Origin: Nematocida ironsii
Lineage: Eukaryota; Microsporidia
Assembly: GCA_001642415.1 (NCBI GenBank)
Contig: LTDK01000172.1
Location: 82,895-146,894, forward strand
Length of the DNA: 64,000 bases
Direction: 5' to 3'
The translations under genes and the position numbers were made by a program. Below, one piece after another: positions 35,661 through 44,812 of this stretch. Each line of letters starts with the position of its first letter. Position 1 is the first letter of the stretch. The notes under the pieces were generated by a model. The model worked only from the letters and a program-made list of their open reading frames with translations, had not been told where the DNA came from and did not search any database.

Positions 35661-36965
35661 CTATACGACTGTTTCTTGCCTTCTCTGATTTATTGTGCAT
35701 AGACCATAAGGCGACTCTTGCGATACACAAATACTTCCGTCTGTTACTCTGCGTAGTAAGTGCATAAATGCCTGGGCTTTTGTTCTCCTGTCACTAGATA
35801 ATAAGTCCTCAGAAATCTGCTGTGTAGATAAGCTTTCTCTGACTAAAATACTTTCATTAGATAGATCTCCATTCTGTGGCATAAATGACATGTCTGCACC
35901 TGGCATGGAGATAAATGTGGTTTCTCCACCTCTTGGCACTTCTATTGAAACATTTGATGCTTCTGCTGGCATTTGGTCAATAGTTGTGCTGAATAGATTC
36001 TGTGTTGCCCCGGGCAATTCACTTATTGTGCTTTCCATCACTATACTTTGCTGCTCTTCTGGTTTCTTTTCCATGTTTACTTCTCGCTGTCCAATAGAAC
36101 TGTGCATTTTTTGCAGAGAGGCATAAATGCCCTGCAGAACTATTGGAAGGTGCGATCTTTTTGCTTCTTCTGTAGATGACTTAATTGCCTGTTGCTTGAT
36201 CACTTTGATGCATTTACTGTCTATTTCTGTTGTTTGGTCTATCTTCTGCCGTTTTGTTTCTATAAGACTCTCCTGCCTTTTTCGGGGAAGTTTTACTGGA
36301 CTATTTAGAATAGTATCTAGCATAACTGATGGATCTCCTATAGAAATAGCAGATAGATTGGCATCTATGCTTATTACCCCTAATTGCATGGTCTCCCCGT
36401 GGCTTCTCCGGCTTTGATCTTCGAGCACCATACTGTGCTGCTCTGGTAGTATTATAGCACTTGCTTCACTCGCTGCCTGAATTTCTGAAATTGTTTCTGC
36501 AAGAGACAAAGATATATTGTTTAAGCTAAATGAATAATCCTGAAAGCTAACCATTCCTCCAATAGACCCTCTCCCCTCTTCTATTTCTTCTTCGATACTC
36601 TCTATACTCTTATTGGGCAGCACCATGTGCTTGAATATATCAATACTATATGTTATTTTTTTCTTACTAAGCTTAGACGGCTGCTGGTCACTTGGCTCCT
36701 TCTTCTTTACACATATAAATAGCTCTTTGCACTCGTCATAGAGTATCTTTGTCTTTCTAAAGAGTATCTTAGAAAGACCTAAAAGAATGTGGCTAGATGT
36801 TCTTAGCGCCAGCTCGGGTACATCTCCTGATTCTATTGAATTTACGGTGTCTTCTATATCCACCTGCTGTATGTCAGATTTGCTTAATCTTCTGTCAAAA
36901 TAAGCAGCCACCCATGCGGCTGAAAGCTTTCCTTTGTTTGATAAAAAGTTCACTGCGTAGAACAT
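35661..36965 (-). CDS. RAD21: cohesin kleisin RAD21/SCC1 (or REC8)
   Basis: This 434-residue protein is an alpha-kleisin, the subunit that closes the SMC1/SMC3 cohesin ring. The N-terminal Rad21/Rec8 domain is clear: MFYAVNFLSNKGKLSAAWVAA, then ALRTSSHILLGLSKILFRKTKILYDECKELF. The middle is a Ser/Glu/Gln-rich linker. The C-terminal winged helix that binds SMC1 is short but visible: KAQAFMHLLRRVTDGSICVSQESPYGLCTI. The frame opens with a GTG two codons earlier; the ATG at 36965, giving MFYAV, is the family start. Yeast Scc1 has 566 residues. Sequence alone does not separate mitotic RAD21 from meiotic REC8. Immediately upstream lies a CGGGAAATATCCCG hairpin. Confidence 0.93.
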   Translation of the reverse strand: MFYAVNFLSNKGKLSAAWVAAYFDRRLSKSDIQQVDIEDTVNSIESGDVPELALRTSSHILLGLSKILFRKTKILYDECKELFICVKKKEPSDQQPSKLSKKKITYSIDIFKHMVLPNKSIESIEEEIEEGRGSIGGMVSFQDYSFSLNNISLSLAETISEIQAASEASAIILPEQHSMVLEDQSRRSHGETMQLGVISIDANLSAISIGDPSVMLDTILNSPVKLPRKRQESLIETKRQKIDQTTEIDSKCIKVIKQQAIKSSTEEAKRSHLPIVLQGIYASLQKMHSSIGQREVNMEKKPEEQQSIVMESTISELPGATQNLFSTTIDQMPAEASNVSIEVPRGGETTFISMPGADMSFMPQNGDLSNESILVRESLSTQQISEDLLSSDRRTKAQAFMHLLRRVTDGSICVSQESPYGLCTINQRRQETVV

Positions 36966-37328
36966 CCCCACTCATTCTTTTTCTCTATATATATTTTTTA
37001 TGCCGGGAAATATCCCGCCATTCTGCTTAAAAATAAGTAGTTACACTATACGCCTAAGTATACAGAAGTAATATGAGAATTCTATAAATAGATATAACCC
37101 GAAATACTAAATACATCAATTTAGTATACAGAATACTTAACTACAACTATAGTTTAAAATAGTTAATATTTATTAGTAATACAGCATTGGCTAATATTTA
37201 TCTTACTCTACCTGCATACATTCATATAAATAGAGTCTCTCTTCTTCTTAATATACTGCATTTATATAGTTATACAATATGCGAAAAATTCCAATTATTT
37301 TATAATGCGCATACTTTTAAGCCATTAA
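36966..37328. promoter_or_regulatory. upstream region of RAD21 with palindrome
   Basis: The 363-base gap lies upstream of RAD21 (-) and at the 3' end of the 37329 gene (-). A palindromic CGGGAAATATCCCG at 37004-37017 sits about 40 bases upstream of the RAD21 ATG and could be a factor-binding site. The recurrent ATATAACCCGAAATACT element is at 37093-37109. A plus-strand frame at 37187-37399 runs into the opposite gene and is not called. Confidence 0.45.
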
Positions 37329-38564
37329 TTACAGTGACCATAGCATGTCATATATTTCACCTAGCGTTATTTTATTTGGTATTTTTTGAACTATTATAAA
37401 TGCAACTACTGTAAAAATAATCTTCTGATATATAGAAAAGTCTGTTTTGCGTGGATCATACACAAACCGGAATATAGTTCTAGCTATTTTTATAACTTTC
37501 ACTATAGGTAGACATATCATACACCATATTTTATAAAAAAGCAATTCCCAGCACCTCTTTCTCCATATTTCTACATTACTAGTCAATTTTATATCTTCTA
37601 ATTTATCTTTCAAGTTATCATTATATTCTTTTGCTGCCTCATACAGTTCATACATGTCAATAAGATGGTTTTTATTGTATTTAAAATTCATGTAGTATTC
37701 AACTTTACAATGTGATATAACAACCAACTTTTTTGCTCTTTTTTCTGTTTGGAACAATACAGTATACTCTAGGTCAAATGGGAAATAGTTATTTAAATTG
37801 CTATATTCAAAGAATCCATATATAGTGTGCAAAAATACTTGTCTGGATCCTTTTTCATTTACTACGTATAGTCCATTCTGTATGATGGCAATAGGCACCA
37901 ATGCAAGAGATCTGTTTAAAGAAATAAATACAAGTGATTCAATGTCATGGTATTGAAGTTTGTACGTCATTGCCATAGAATACATTTTTTCTGTTCTAGT
38001 ATTATATTTTGTTAGCATGCCTGGATACTTATTCAGTAACTCTATTACATCAAGTAGTCTATTCCGATTGGTTTCTGGGATTTTCTCTGTTATGTAAGGT
38101 TTCTCTATAATAAGGGCGTTTGCCTGCTCTTCATTTATATGAATGTTAGCAAATATTAATAAATCTAGAGTTATATACTTCATTACAGCAGGGTCTCTTA
38201 ACATATAAGAAAGACTGCAGCTATTTAGTGTGGAAATATATTTATCTAAGTCGTTCTTTGTTGGTATTACTTCAATAATTTTATTTACTATTTTCATTAC
38301 ATTCCACATGGTATTTACTGCATTATCTGCTGCTTGATTTAAATCATCTGTTTTGAGTGTTTCGCCACATGAGTCAAGCATTAAGTTATTTATTTCTATA
38401 ACTAAATTATACAAGAGTAAGTTAGATGCTGTTTTATATAAGATTAGATTATCTCTTAAACAAATGGTTATTTTGTTTTTTGGTATCTTACTATAGAATG
38501 TCTTTACTATAGAAACAAACTTGAAGTCTTCATGAGATATCTCTTGCCAATTGCCATTAGTCAT
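37329..38564 (-). CDS. tail-anchored orphan protein, similar to the 46304 gene
   Basis: This 411-residue protein is mostly helical. Residues 166-253 (NRLLDVIELLNKYPGML ... YKLQYHDIESLVFISLNRSLALVPIAI ... FLHTIYGFFE) can be aligned without large gaps with residues 195-282 of the 46304 product, and more weakly with 172-238 of the 13597 product. Two hydrophobic stretches occur near the C-terminus: YKIWCMICLPIVKVIKIA (about 350) and YQKIIFTVVAFIIVQKI (about 385-401), the second close to the end. There is no signal peptide. The ATG at 38564 is clean. A member of a lineage-specific family of membrane-anchored proteins; function unknown. Confidence 0.78.
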   Translation of the reverse strand: MTNGNWQEISHEDFKFVSIVKTFYSKIPKNKITICLRDNLILYKTASNLLLYNLVIEINNLMLDSCGETLKTDDLNQAADNAVNTMWNVMKIVNKIIEVIPTKNDLDKYISTLNSCSLSYMLRDPAVMKYITLDLLIFANIHINEEQANALIIEKPYITEKIPETNRNRLLDVIELLNKYPGMLTKYNTRTEKMYSMAMTYKLQYHDIESLVFISLNRSLALVPIAIIQNGLYVVNEKGSRQVFLHTIYGFFEYSNLNNYFPFDLEYTVLFQTEKRAKKLVVISHCKVEYYMNFKYNKNHLIDMYELYEAAKEYNDNLKDKLEDIKLTSNVEIWRKRCWELLFYKIWCMICLPIVKVIKIARTIFRFVYDPRKTDFSIYQKIIFTVVAFIIVQKIPNKITLGEIYDMLWSL

Positions 38565-38880
38565 TTATATTTTAAAAACTTTTATCTATTTATCTTCTTA
38601 TATTAAGTGTCATACAATACAATGCTACAAATGTAATAAAATCAAAGATTAGACTATTTAATATTAAGTGAAGATGCATATTTTCCATAATTTTTGAGTG
38701 AGCCAATTATATCTACTATATTATGTATATTGTATAAATATATTATGCTATTAGTGGTATATTATGTGGTATATTGCAATTTAAGCATTAGTGTGTCTTA
38801 TTGGTCTTCTGCCTCATCATTATATTAATTATTGGTTATTTGTTTGGATTTGTTTCATTCATTTTATAAATATAAAGAGT
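38565..38880. other. gene-free gap
   Basis: These 316 AT-rich bases upstream of the 37329 gene (-) hold no repeat or RNA gene. A plus-strand frame opens at GTG 38791 but has no ATG until 38881. Confidence 0.5.
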
Positions 38881-39072
38881 ATGTACAGGGACTTACAAAT
38901 GAAAGAAAAGAAAAATGAATTATTTAAGAATCCATCTACTGATATGCTCAAAAACAGAAATAATATGTCAACCAGCGAAGTATCGATCGATTGCACTACC
39001 AAGAGTAAAGATAAATCACAGAGATATGTTAAGTACAATTTGTGTGAAAGCATTCTATTTAATAGTAAATAG
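38881..39072 (+). CDS. possible small hydrophilic protein
   Basis: From the ATG at 38881 a 63-residue frame gives a Lys/Asn/Ser-rich soluble protein (YRDLQMKEKKNELF ... STSEVSIDCTTKSKDKSQRY). It has no hydrophobic span and no known motif. It ends 18 bases before the NSE4 stop codon on the other strand. The hydrophilic composition, unlike that of random AT-rich frames, is the main argument for it. An overlapping plus-strand frame and a minus-strand frame cover the same bases, so the call is weak. Confidence 0.35.
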   Translation: MYRDLQMKEKKNELFKNPSTDMLKNRNNMSTSEVSIDCTTKSKDKSQRYVKYNLCESILFNSK

Positions 39073-39090
39073 ATTATTTGTTGTTTATCT

Positions 39091-39819
39091 TTATATCATA
39101 TTCTCTGTAATGTTCATCTCTTCTTTTATTCTATCTATTTCTGCTGAGGTAATTCCCATAATATAATGCGTACTGTTTACTGCGTATTCCTCTTTGGGTT
39201 TTGTGCTACTTACATAAAGAATATTGTGTTTCTTCATTAAGAATGCTCTTCCTACCTTTAATGCAAATGCTAGTGTAAGAATGTTCTCTACAGTCTTTCC
39301 AAATGAATCTACATTGATAATTAGTCTGTAAAGTTCTACTTCTCCTATTTCCTTCAGGATTCGGTAGACTCTTTTTATTTCTTTTGGTGCATCCATCTGC
39401 TCTTCTTTTACTTCTTTTGTTTCTTCTGGTTTTTCCTGTGCCTTCTCTAGCTTTGGCTTTTTAGGCTTTTTAATTGGTTGCTCTGCTATGCTCCCAGTGA
39501 GTGTTAGAATTGGTGGAAAATATGCTCCTCTGTAATAACTTTTTGCTAGCTGTGTATGAATGTTTATGTTAGTACTGGCCATTTCAATGTAGTTGTTTAG
39601 CGTTATGTGGTTATTGCACTGTAGAAATATTCTTTTGCTTTCTTCTCCTATTATCTCACTCACCAGGCAAGAATCTAGGCGCAATTCATGTGTTGTGCTT
39701 ATTTCTTTTAACAACTCATTGCTTTTTTGGTACAGAGGGTATAGAACTTCGTTTTTCTTCTTTTTCTGTTTGGCTGTTCTGATTAGTTCCATATACTCAT
39801 CAGTTAGTTGCTTTGCCAT
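39091..39819 (-). CDS. NSE4: SMC5/6 complex kleisin NSE4
   Basis: This 242-residue protein is a short Nse4, the kleisin that links the heads of SMC5 and SMC6 and binds Nse1/Nse3. The conserved C-terminal winged-helix domain is recognised by LIINVDSFGKTVENILTLAFALKVGRAFL, matching the family pattern D-x-x-x-F-x-x-T-V-E-N-x-F-x-x-S-F-L-x-R-x-G. Together with the basic coiled N-terminus (ELIRTAKQKKKKNEVLYP) and a Lys/Pro/Glu linker, this gives the usual kleisin layout. Yeast Nse4 has about 400 residues. It starts 43 bases from the divergent DPH6 gene. With RAD21 about 2 kb away, two of the kleisins of the cell lie close together. Confidence 0.88.
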   Translation of the reverse strand: MAKQLTDEYMELIRTAKQKKKKNEVLYPLYQKSNELLKEISTTHELRLDSCLVSEIIGEESKRIFLQCNNHITLNNYIEMASTNINIHTQLAKSYYRGAYFPPILTLTGSIAEQPIKKPKKPKLEKAQEKPEETKEVKEEQMDAPKEIKRVYRILKEIGEVELYRLIINVDSFGKTVENILTLAFALKVGRAFLMKKHNILYVSSTKPKEEYAVNSTHYIMGITSAEIDRIKEEMNITENMI

Positions 39820-39862
39820 TCTCTTTTCTTAAATTTACTTTTATTTTAAAGTTTTTCGCTTT

Positions 39863-40603
39863 ATGCTATTTGTAGGACTAATAAGTGGTGGAAAAGACAG
39901 TATTTATAATATGCAAATGTGCATTGAAGATGGGCATACTCCAGTATGCTTGCTTCATATGAAAATGGAGAAAGAAGAAGATTCTTATATGTTTCAGTAC
40001 GCTGGGTGTAATCTTTTACCGGCTATTGCAGAATGTTTAGATCTCCCACTGCATCAGTTTTCTACCTCTGGTGTATCTAAAGATCGCAGCATAGATTATA
40101 AAATAACAGAAAAGGATGAAATAGAAGACTTATTCTGTGCTATCAGCTCTCTTTTGAAAAAATATTCATTTTCTGGTGTGTCAGTTGGTGCTATTTCCTC
40201 GGTGTATCAGTATAATAGAGTGAAGAGTGTCTGTGATAGGCTTGGATTAACTATGCTGGGGTATTTGTGGGGGTCAAATCAGAAAGCACTACTTAGTAAA
40301 ATGATAGAGAATAATGTTTATGCAGTTGTAGTAAAGGGCGGTGAGTATGTAAGCAATTTAGTTGGAGAGTCTCTCCAGGGTGTGCGTGATAAGTATTCTG
40401 CATATATTCTAGAACAAATACATAAATATCCTGGTTTAAAAGAAGAGGATTTCAACTTATGCGGTGAAGGAGGTGAGTATGAAACAATCACACTCGATGC
40501 CAAGATATATAAAAAGAAAATAGAAATAGTAAAAAGTGACGTGGTAGAAGTAGACAGCGTAAAGAGATTAGATGTTTTAGAATACAGAGTTGTGCCCAAA
40601 TAG
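39863..40603 (+). CDS. DPH6: diphthine--ammonia ligase
   Basis: This 246-residue protein is Dph6, an ATP-pyrophosphatase-type enzyme that amidates diphthine to diphthamide on a His of elongation factor eEF2. The N-terminal PP-loop SGGKDS (residues 8-13) binds ATP, followed by YNMQMCIEDGHTPVCLLHM. SVGAISSVYQYNRVKSVCDRLGL and the GYLWGSNQKALLSKMI segment are diagnostic. FNLCGEGGEYETITLDA is the conserved C-terminal signature of the domain. The RidA-like C-terminal domains of yeast Dph6 are missing, leaving only the ligase domain. It lies head-to-head with NSE4. Confidence 0.95.
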   Translation: MLFVGLISGGKDSIYNMQMCIEDGHTPVCLLHMKMEKEEDSYMFQYAGCNLLPAIAECLDLPLHQFSTSGVSKDRSIDYKITEKDEIEDLFCAISSLLKKYSFSGVSVGAISSVYQYNRVKSVCDRLGLTMLGYLWGSNQKALLSKMIENNVYAVVVKGGEYVSNLVGESLQGVRDKYSAYILEQIHKYPGLKEEDFNLCGEGGEYETITLDAKIYKKKIEIVKSDVVEVDSVKRLDVLEYRVVPK

Positions 40604-41099
40604 GCCATTATCTACGATTATTTGTGTTTTATAATGGACTATTGGTTTTATTATGAGTTTGATGTGATAGATTAACAATATTAAATATAGAAATTCTGAT
40701 ATTAAACTTGTTTTGTTTTGTTATTGTATGTAATTAGTTAAATTATTAGCTTACATGTGTTTATTCTCTCTATTAATAATATTTTATTGTTTTTGTAATA
40801 AAGGTGTATTTTTCAAATTTAAAACTATTTTATATATACACTTTGGTTTTAAGTAAAGGATATAAGGATGGATATAAAGAAATCTAAAATAAAAATATTT
40901 AACGCGCATATAAGTAGAAATGCAAACATACCAGATATAAATCATGTAAAACAACGGAAACCCACATTTCTACTTCTATTTAATCTCTTTATAACCTTTA
41001 AACTATAATTAACAGACAAATAATCTTCTAATTGTTTCTATACTATATAATTATTTATTGATTTAACTGATTTATATCACATTATATACTCTGTGTGAT
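40604..41099. other. gap with an 11-base stem hairpin and a doubtful micro-ORF
   Basis: In this 496-base convergent gap (DPH6 +, 41100 gene -) AAGTAGAAATG at 40912-40922 is exactly complementary to 40965-40975, giving a long hairpin with a 42-base loop. The same stretch lies inside a 46-codon plus-strand frame (40868-41008, MDIKKSKIKIFNAHISRNAN at its start). The convergent position and the hairpin make an untranslated RNA or a 3' structure as likely as a gene. Confidence 0.4.
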
Positions 41100-42008
41100 T
41101 TATTTATATCTACAATAATACTCAAGCCCTTTATGCGTTAGACTCATAATCATTTCTTTGCTATACCCTTTCCGCACCATTCCTTCTATTAATAAGCCTT
41201 CATAGTCGGTTGCATACTTGTTATTAGTGCCTAGCCCACTTCTATACAGACTTATCGCCCGGTCTATCTTATTCTCCCTCTCCTGCTGTTGTTTTAAAAT
41301 ACCATACGCAGTTAATACTCCGTCTGTACAACCGTCTTCATCCGGATCTATCAGTTCTTGATTTTCTAGGTCCTCACACATTTCTGCTTTTCTATTATCT
41401 ACATTCTCACTTAATACCTCTCTCTTCTCTTTAATTTTCTCTTTAATTATTTGAGATATTCTGGTTATTTCTTTATTTACGCTGTACATTGTAATGCTAA
41501 TATAGTGCTCTTTAACTATCTCTGTCAACTTTTTTTTGTCGTTATAAAAAGACAGAATTAAAATAGAAGTTAGTGGAGACTTATTGTGGTAGTAAGTGCT
41601 ATTAAAAAGAACAAGTACTTTTTCCTTTATGTAGTCATATGTAAGAGTGATCTCCGGTTCAAACAAAGAATAAATTCTATCTAAAACATTTAGAACATAC
41701 TCCATGGTCACCGTTGAGTTAGAAACTATCCCCTTGTTCTTAACAAGCAGAGACAAGAATGCAATCCGATTTAGATTGCAATAAATCAATACATCTTCTA
41801 TTAAAATAGGTATAGATTTACTTCTAAGAAACAAAAACACAATAATTGATACTTTTGTTAGATAATTCACACGAGTGGCAAATACTGCGCTCTGAATAAT
41901 ATTTTGAATATCATTATAGTGCGCCATTGCATTAATATCTTTTAACACAGATTTAAGAATTACTTCTTTTGAAGTTCCATTCAGAAGCCAAATGGGCGTA
42001 TTGCTCAT
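41100..42008 (-). CDS. helical protein, unknown; distant TFIIB/BRF-like possibility
   Basis: This 302-residue soluble protein is nearly all helix. Residues about 30-90 (IQSAVFATRVNYLTKVSIIVFLFL ... IEDVLIYCNLNRIAFLSLLV) have the look of one five-helix bundle, possibly a cyclin-type repeat as in TFIIB or BRF. A charged segment follows (ISQIIKEKIKEKREVLSENV), then an acidic linker. The C-terminal helix pair (YEGLLIEGMVRKGYSKEMIMSL) is reminiscent of C-terminal BRF-type helices. There is no zinc ribbon, which TFIIB-family proteins should have. The assignment is speculative; unknown helical protein is the safe name. The ATG at 42008 follows a T-run. Confidence 0.55.
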   Translation of the reverse strand: MSNTPIWLLNGTSKEVILKSVLKDINAMAHYNDIQNIIQSAVFATRVNYLTKVSIIVFLFLRSKSIPILIEDVLIYCNLNRIAFLSLLVKNKGIVSNSTVTMEYVLNVLDRIYSLFEPEITLTYDYIKEKVLVLFNSTYYHNKSPLTSILILSFYNDKKKLTEIVKEHYISITMYSVNKEITRISQIIKEKIKEKREVLSENVDNRKAEMCEDLENQELIDPDEDGCTDGVLTAYGILKQQQERENKIDRAISLYRSGLGTNNKYATDYEGLLIEGMVRKGYSKEMIMSLTHKGLEYYCRYK

Positions 42009-42768
42009 AAAAAATAAATATTTCTATGTATATATATGCTAATTAATTAAGTTCATTTCTAAACATAGTAATATTGATAATAACCCAAAATAGCTAATAT
42101 CACAACATAAATCTAAAAGATTCTTTCCATGCAGAAACATAAATTATACAAAAACAGCAACTTAATTAATACAAAAATGGTTTTAGTATTACTCCTAAAA
42201 ATAACTAAAGTCATTTAAAGACGCTCTATAACATCTGCTAGCTCAAACAAAATAGTGTTTATGTTCTGTATTTCTTCTTGTTCCTTTATTAGTTTAAATA
42301 GTCTTATATATGATATAACCCGAAATACTTTGAAATATAACAAAAGGCTAAAAATAAGAATAAAAATAGAATAGAGAAGGGATACACAAGAAAGAGACCG
42401 GCATATAAAAACAGAAAAGCAGAAAACGGCCTAATGTGAATAGAACTGGTAACAGGGTAATTTATATAAATAGTTTAGGTTTGTTAGGTCTAACATGAAT
42501 ATATACAGTTGATAGAATACATAAGGCACAAGATATGTTATATGATCGATACTTCTGTATGCCAAGTCTTTTAAATACTTATAGTCTTATTATAAGCAGA
42601 ATTGATTAAAGTAACATTTATATCTGTAAATATTCCTGAGATTTGATATTAATTTTTATTGCATAATCTCATGGGTTCAGTTTTAGTGCGTAATATATGT
42701 TTGTAGGAGCTTGGCTTATAAGGGGTTGTACTAATAAATAATTTAATATTTTCTCATTTTATAGAAAA
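42009..42768. other. divergent gap with an ATG-less open frame and the recurrent motif
   Basis: These 760 bases hold the promoters of the 41100 gene (-) and of the REX gene (+). On the minus strand 42215-42430 is open for 71 codons with no ATG. Its end reads LFKLIKEQEEIQN and then ILFELADVIERL before TAA, which is strikingly protein-like, after a hydrophobic stretch LYSIFILIFSLLLYF. The element ATATAACCCGAAATACT at 42313-42329 lies within the same stretch. It may be a relic, or a gene whose start was lost or lies across an unrecognised intron. Confidence 0.4.
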
Positions 42769-44112
42769 ATGAGTTTGCTTGAGATATCCTATAAGAAACA
42801 TGACCAAATTAGTTTAGAAAAGCTCGCTGCGTTTATAACGGCATGTAGACTCAGAAAGCCCCGCACGCCAATTACAAACAAATTCAATACATCTGATATA
42901 AAAAGGATACTTGTGATTATTAGTGAGTCAAGTCTTTCGTATGCAGGCAAAAATAAGAGAAAAAGCAATTACCAAGTAGCTCTTAAGGAATATCCACTGC
43001 CAGAAGACATTCCTATATACTTGCACTCTATTCGAGAAAAAACACCAAAGCAGCATAAGATTGATCAAATAGCAGGGGAAATGATGGAGGAGGAAGATAT
43101 TTCAATGTTTCTTACAGAGGACCTAAATTCCATATACACAGAAGGACTAGACCATCGGCTATACACAATTCCTATGATTGAGAAAAGCGCGTTTTACTTA
43201 AGATACGGCACGCCGTCGATTCTTTTGCAGATAGCTACTTTGAAGCCATTAAAAGTAGAAAAAGTTGAAAATACTTCAACAAATAAAGAAAAGCCATACT
43301 GCGATGTAGTGATGGTTAATGGCAAAAAAATGTTTATGTTTAAAAAGCGCACAAAGAATTGTATTTTAGCAATTGACTGTGAAATGGTTATAACTGACTT
43401 GGGCTGTGAGCTAGCTAGAATAAGCATAGTAAACAAGTATAAAAAAGCAGTCTATGACCAAATTATTATACCAGAAGGGAAGGTTACAGATTATATATCA
43501 GATATAACAGGAATATCTGAAAGTACGTACGACAAGAAGTGTACTTGTACCACATGTGAAGATATTGCTGCTAAGAGACTGAATATAGAAGATAATGAAG
43601 ATGGCCCGGCGCATAGTGGGTGTATAACATATGACGCAATGCTTTATGACTTATCAAAAATAATAGGAAAGAATACAATTCTTATAGGCCATTCAATATC
43701 CCATGATTTGCTGGCAATGAATGTGTTTCACAAAAATATTATTGACACATCGCTGCTGTTTAATAGCAAAACGCACCATCGGTATAAGCTGAAATCCCTT
43801 TGCTCAACCTACTTAAATAAGGAAATACAGGAAACAGAGCACTCTTCAATAATAGATGCAGAAGCGTGTATAGACCTAGTCAGTTATCTAGTAAGACGCA
43901 GAATACCATCTCTTCACTACCAAAAAATGAAGAATTTAACAGTTTCAACTGACTATAATAGCGCAACTTCGCAAAAAATCACTCATAAAGGAACCCCGCC
44001 AATTGACTATGTGTATACTAACTGCCTGCCAGAGGATATAGATGCCAACACTGTGATAATATGCCTAGAAAGAACAAAAGAAGAATGGACCGTTAGGGTA
44101 TCTAATACTTAA
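42769..44112 (+). CDS. DEDDh 3'-5' RNA exonuclease of the REX1/REX3/REXO family
   Basis: This 447-residue protein has a C-terminal DEDDh exonuclease domain typical of Rex1, Rex3, Rex4 and REXO1, which trim the 3' ends of 5S rRNA, tRNA, snRNA and other RNAs. Exo I is ILAIDCEMV with Asp203 and Glu205. Exo II is IGHSISHDLLAM with Asp313. Exo III is HSSIIDAEACIDL with His358 and Asp363, so all four metal ligands and the catalytic His are present. RYKLKSLCSTYL is another family signature. About 30 residues with several Cys (KKCTCTTCEDIAAKR) are inserted between Exo I and II and might bind zinc. The N-terminal 190 residues are lineage-specific. Rex1 is the likeliest orthologue, given the long N-terminus. 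Confidence 0.9.
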   Translation: MSLLEISYKKHDQISLEKLAAFITACRLRKPRTPITNKFNTSDIKRILVIISESSLSYAGKNKRKSNYQVALKEYPLPEDIPIYLHSIREKTPKQHKIDQIAGEMMEEEDISMFLTEDLNSIYTEGLDHRLYTIPMIEKSAFYLRYGTPSILLQIATLKPLKVEKVENTSTNKEKPYCDVVMVNGKKMFMFKKRTKNCILAIDCEMVITDLGCELARISIVNKYKKAVYDQIIIPEGKVTDYISDITGISESTYDKKCTCTTCEDIAAKRLNIEDNEDGPAHSGCITYDAMLYDLSKIIGKNTILIGHSISHDLLAMNVFHKNIIDTSLLFNSKTHHRYKLKSLCSTYLNKEIQETEHSSIIDAEACIDLVSYLVRRRIPSLHYQKMKNLTVSTDYNSATSQKITHKGTPPIDYVYTNCLPEDIDANTVIICLERTKEEWTVRVSNT

Positions 44113-44374
44113 AATAAATATATATCACATGGTAATCACGTATAATTAAGAAAAATAGAAGATATTAGAATTTCTATAAAGCCTTGCATATATTCACACA
44201 ATATATTAGAAAGAAGCCTTATATAATATATATGATTAGTATAATACACATGAGAAATTCCGGTCTTTTATTTGAACGGTAAAATATTCGAAAGAATGCT
44301 ATGTGAACATAGAAATCAGTTTATTTTTAGAAGTGTCTATGCAAGATAAGTGCACTTTATGGTACTCAGATTAT

Positions 44375-44791
44375 TTAGTCAAGTTTCTGAGCAGCTATTC
44401 TGGCGGTTCCATTTGTAAGCACTATTCCTAGATCTGCAGCCCTTTTTACGATTTCTATTCTCTTCTTTGCACCAACTGCATGGGCAATCTCTCCACAGTA
44501 TACTCTGTTAAGAGAAATAAGTGCGTCTAAGTCCTTTATGTTCTGGATTATGACCTTTCTAAATCCGTTTGGAAGAAGATGTCTTACTAATTTGTCGGCC
44601 TTGAATCCAACAGTTGGCATGACCATAGTACCCTTTACCTTTCTTCTTACTTTGTTGTCAATACCTCTTGGCTTTCTCCAAGACTTGCTTAATCTCTTAA
44701 ACTGGTCACTTTGGAATCTGTTGAACTTTCTGTTTGTCTTCTTTACTGCTATGAATTTGACTAATGGAGTAGTCGTTAATAAGTCCTGCAT
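44375..44791 (-). CDS. RPL32: 60S ribosomal protein eL32
   Basis: This 138-residue protein is eL32 of the large ribosomal subunit. Signatures are FNRFQSDQFKRLSKSWRKPR, GIDNKVRRKVKGTMVMPTVG, FKADKLVRHLLPNGFRKVII, DLDALISLNRVYCGEIAHAV and the final KRIEIVKRAADLGIVLTNG. Length and order match the family. A C-run element lies 12-15 bases before the ATG at 44791. Confidence 0.96.
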   Translation of the reverse strand: MQDLLTTTPLVKFIAVKKTNRKFNRFQSDQFKRLSKSWRKPRGIDNKVRRKVKGTMVMPTVGFKADKLVRHLLPNGFRKVIIQNIKDLDALISLNRVYCGEIAHAVGAKKRIEIVKRAADLGIVLTNGTARIAAQKLD

Positions 44792-44812
44792 TACTCTTGT
44801 CTGGGGTTAAAA
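44792..44812 (-). promoter_or_regulatory. C-run start-site element of eL32
   Basis: On the minus strand TTTTTAACCCCAGACAAGAG ends directly before the eL32 ATG, with CCCC at 12-15 bases upstream. It is nearly the same as TTTTTAGCCCAAG before uL13, so a common core-promoter or start-site signal for ribosomal protein genes is likely. Confidence 0.6.
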
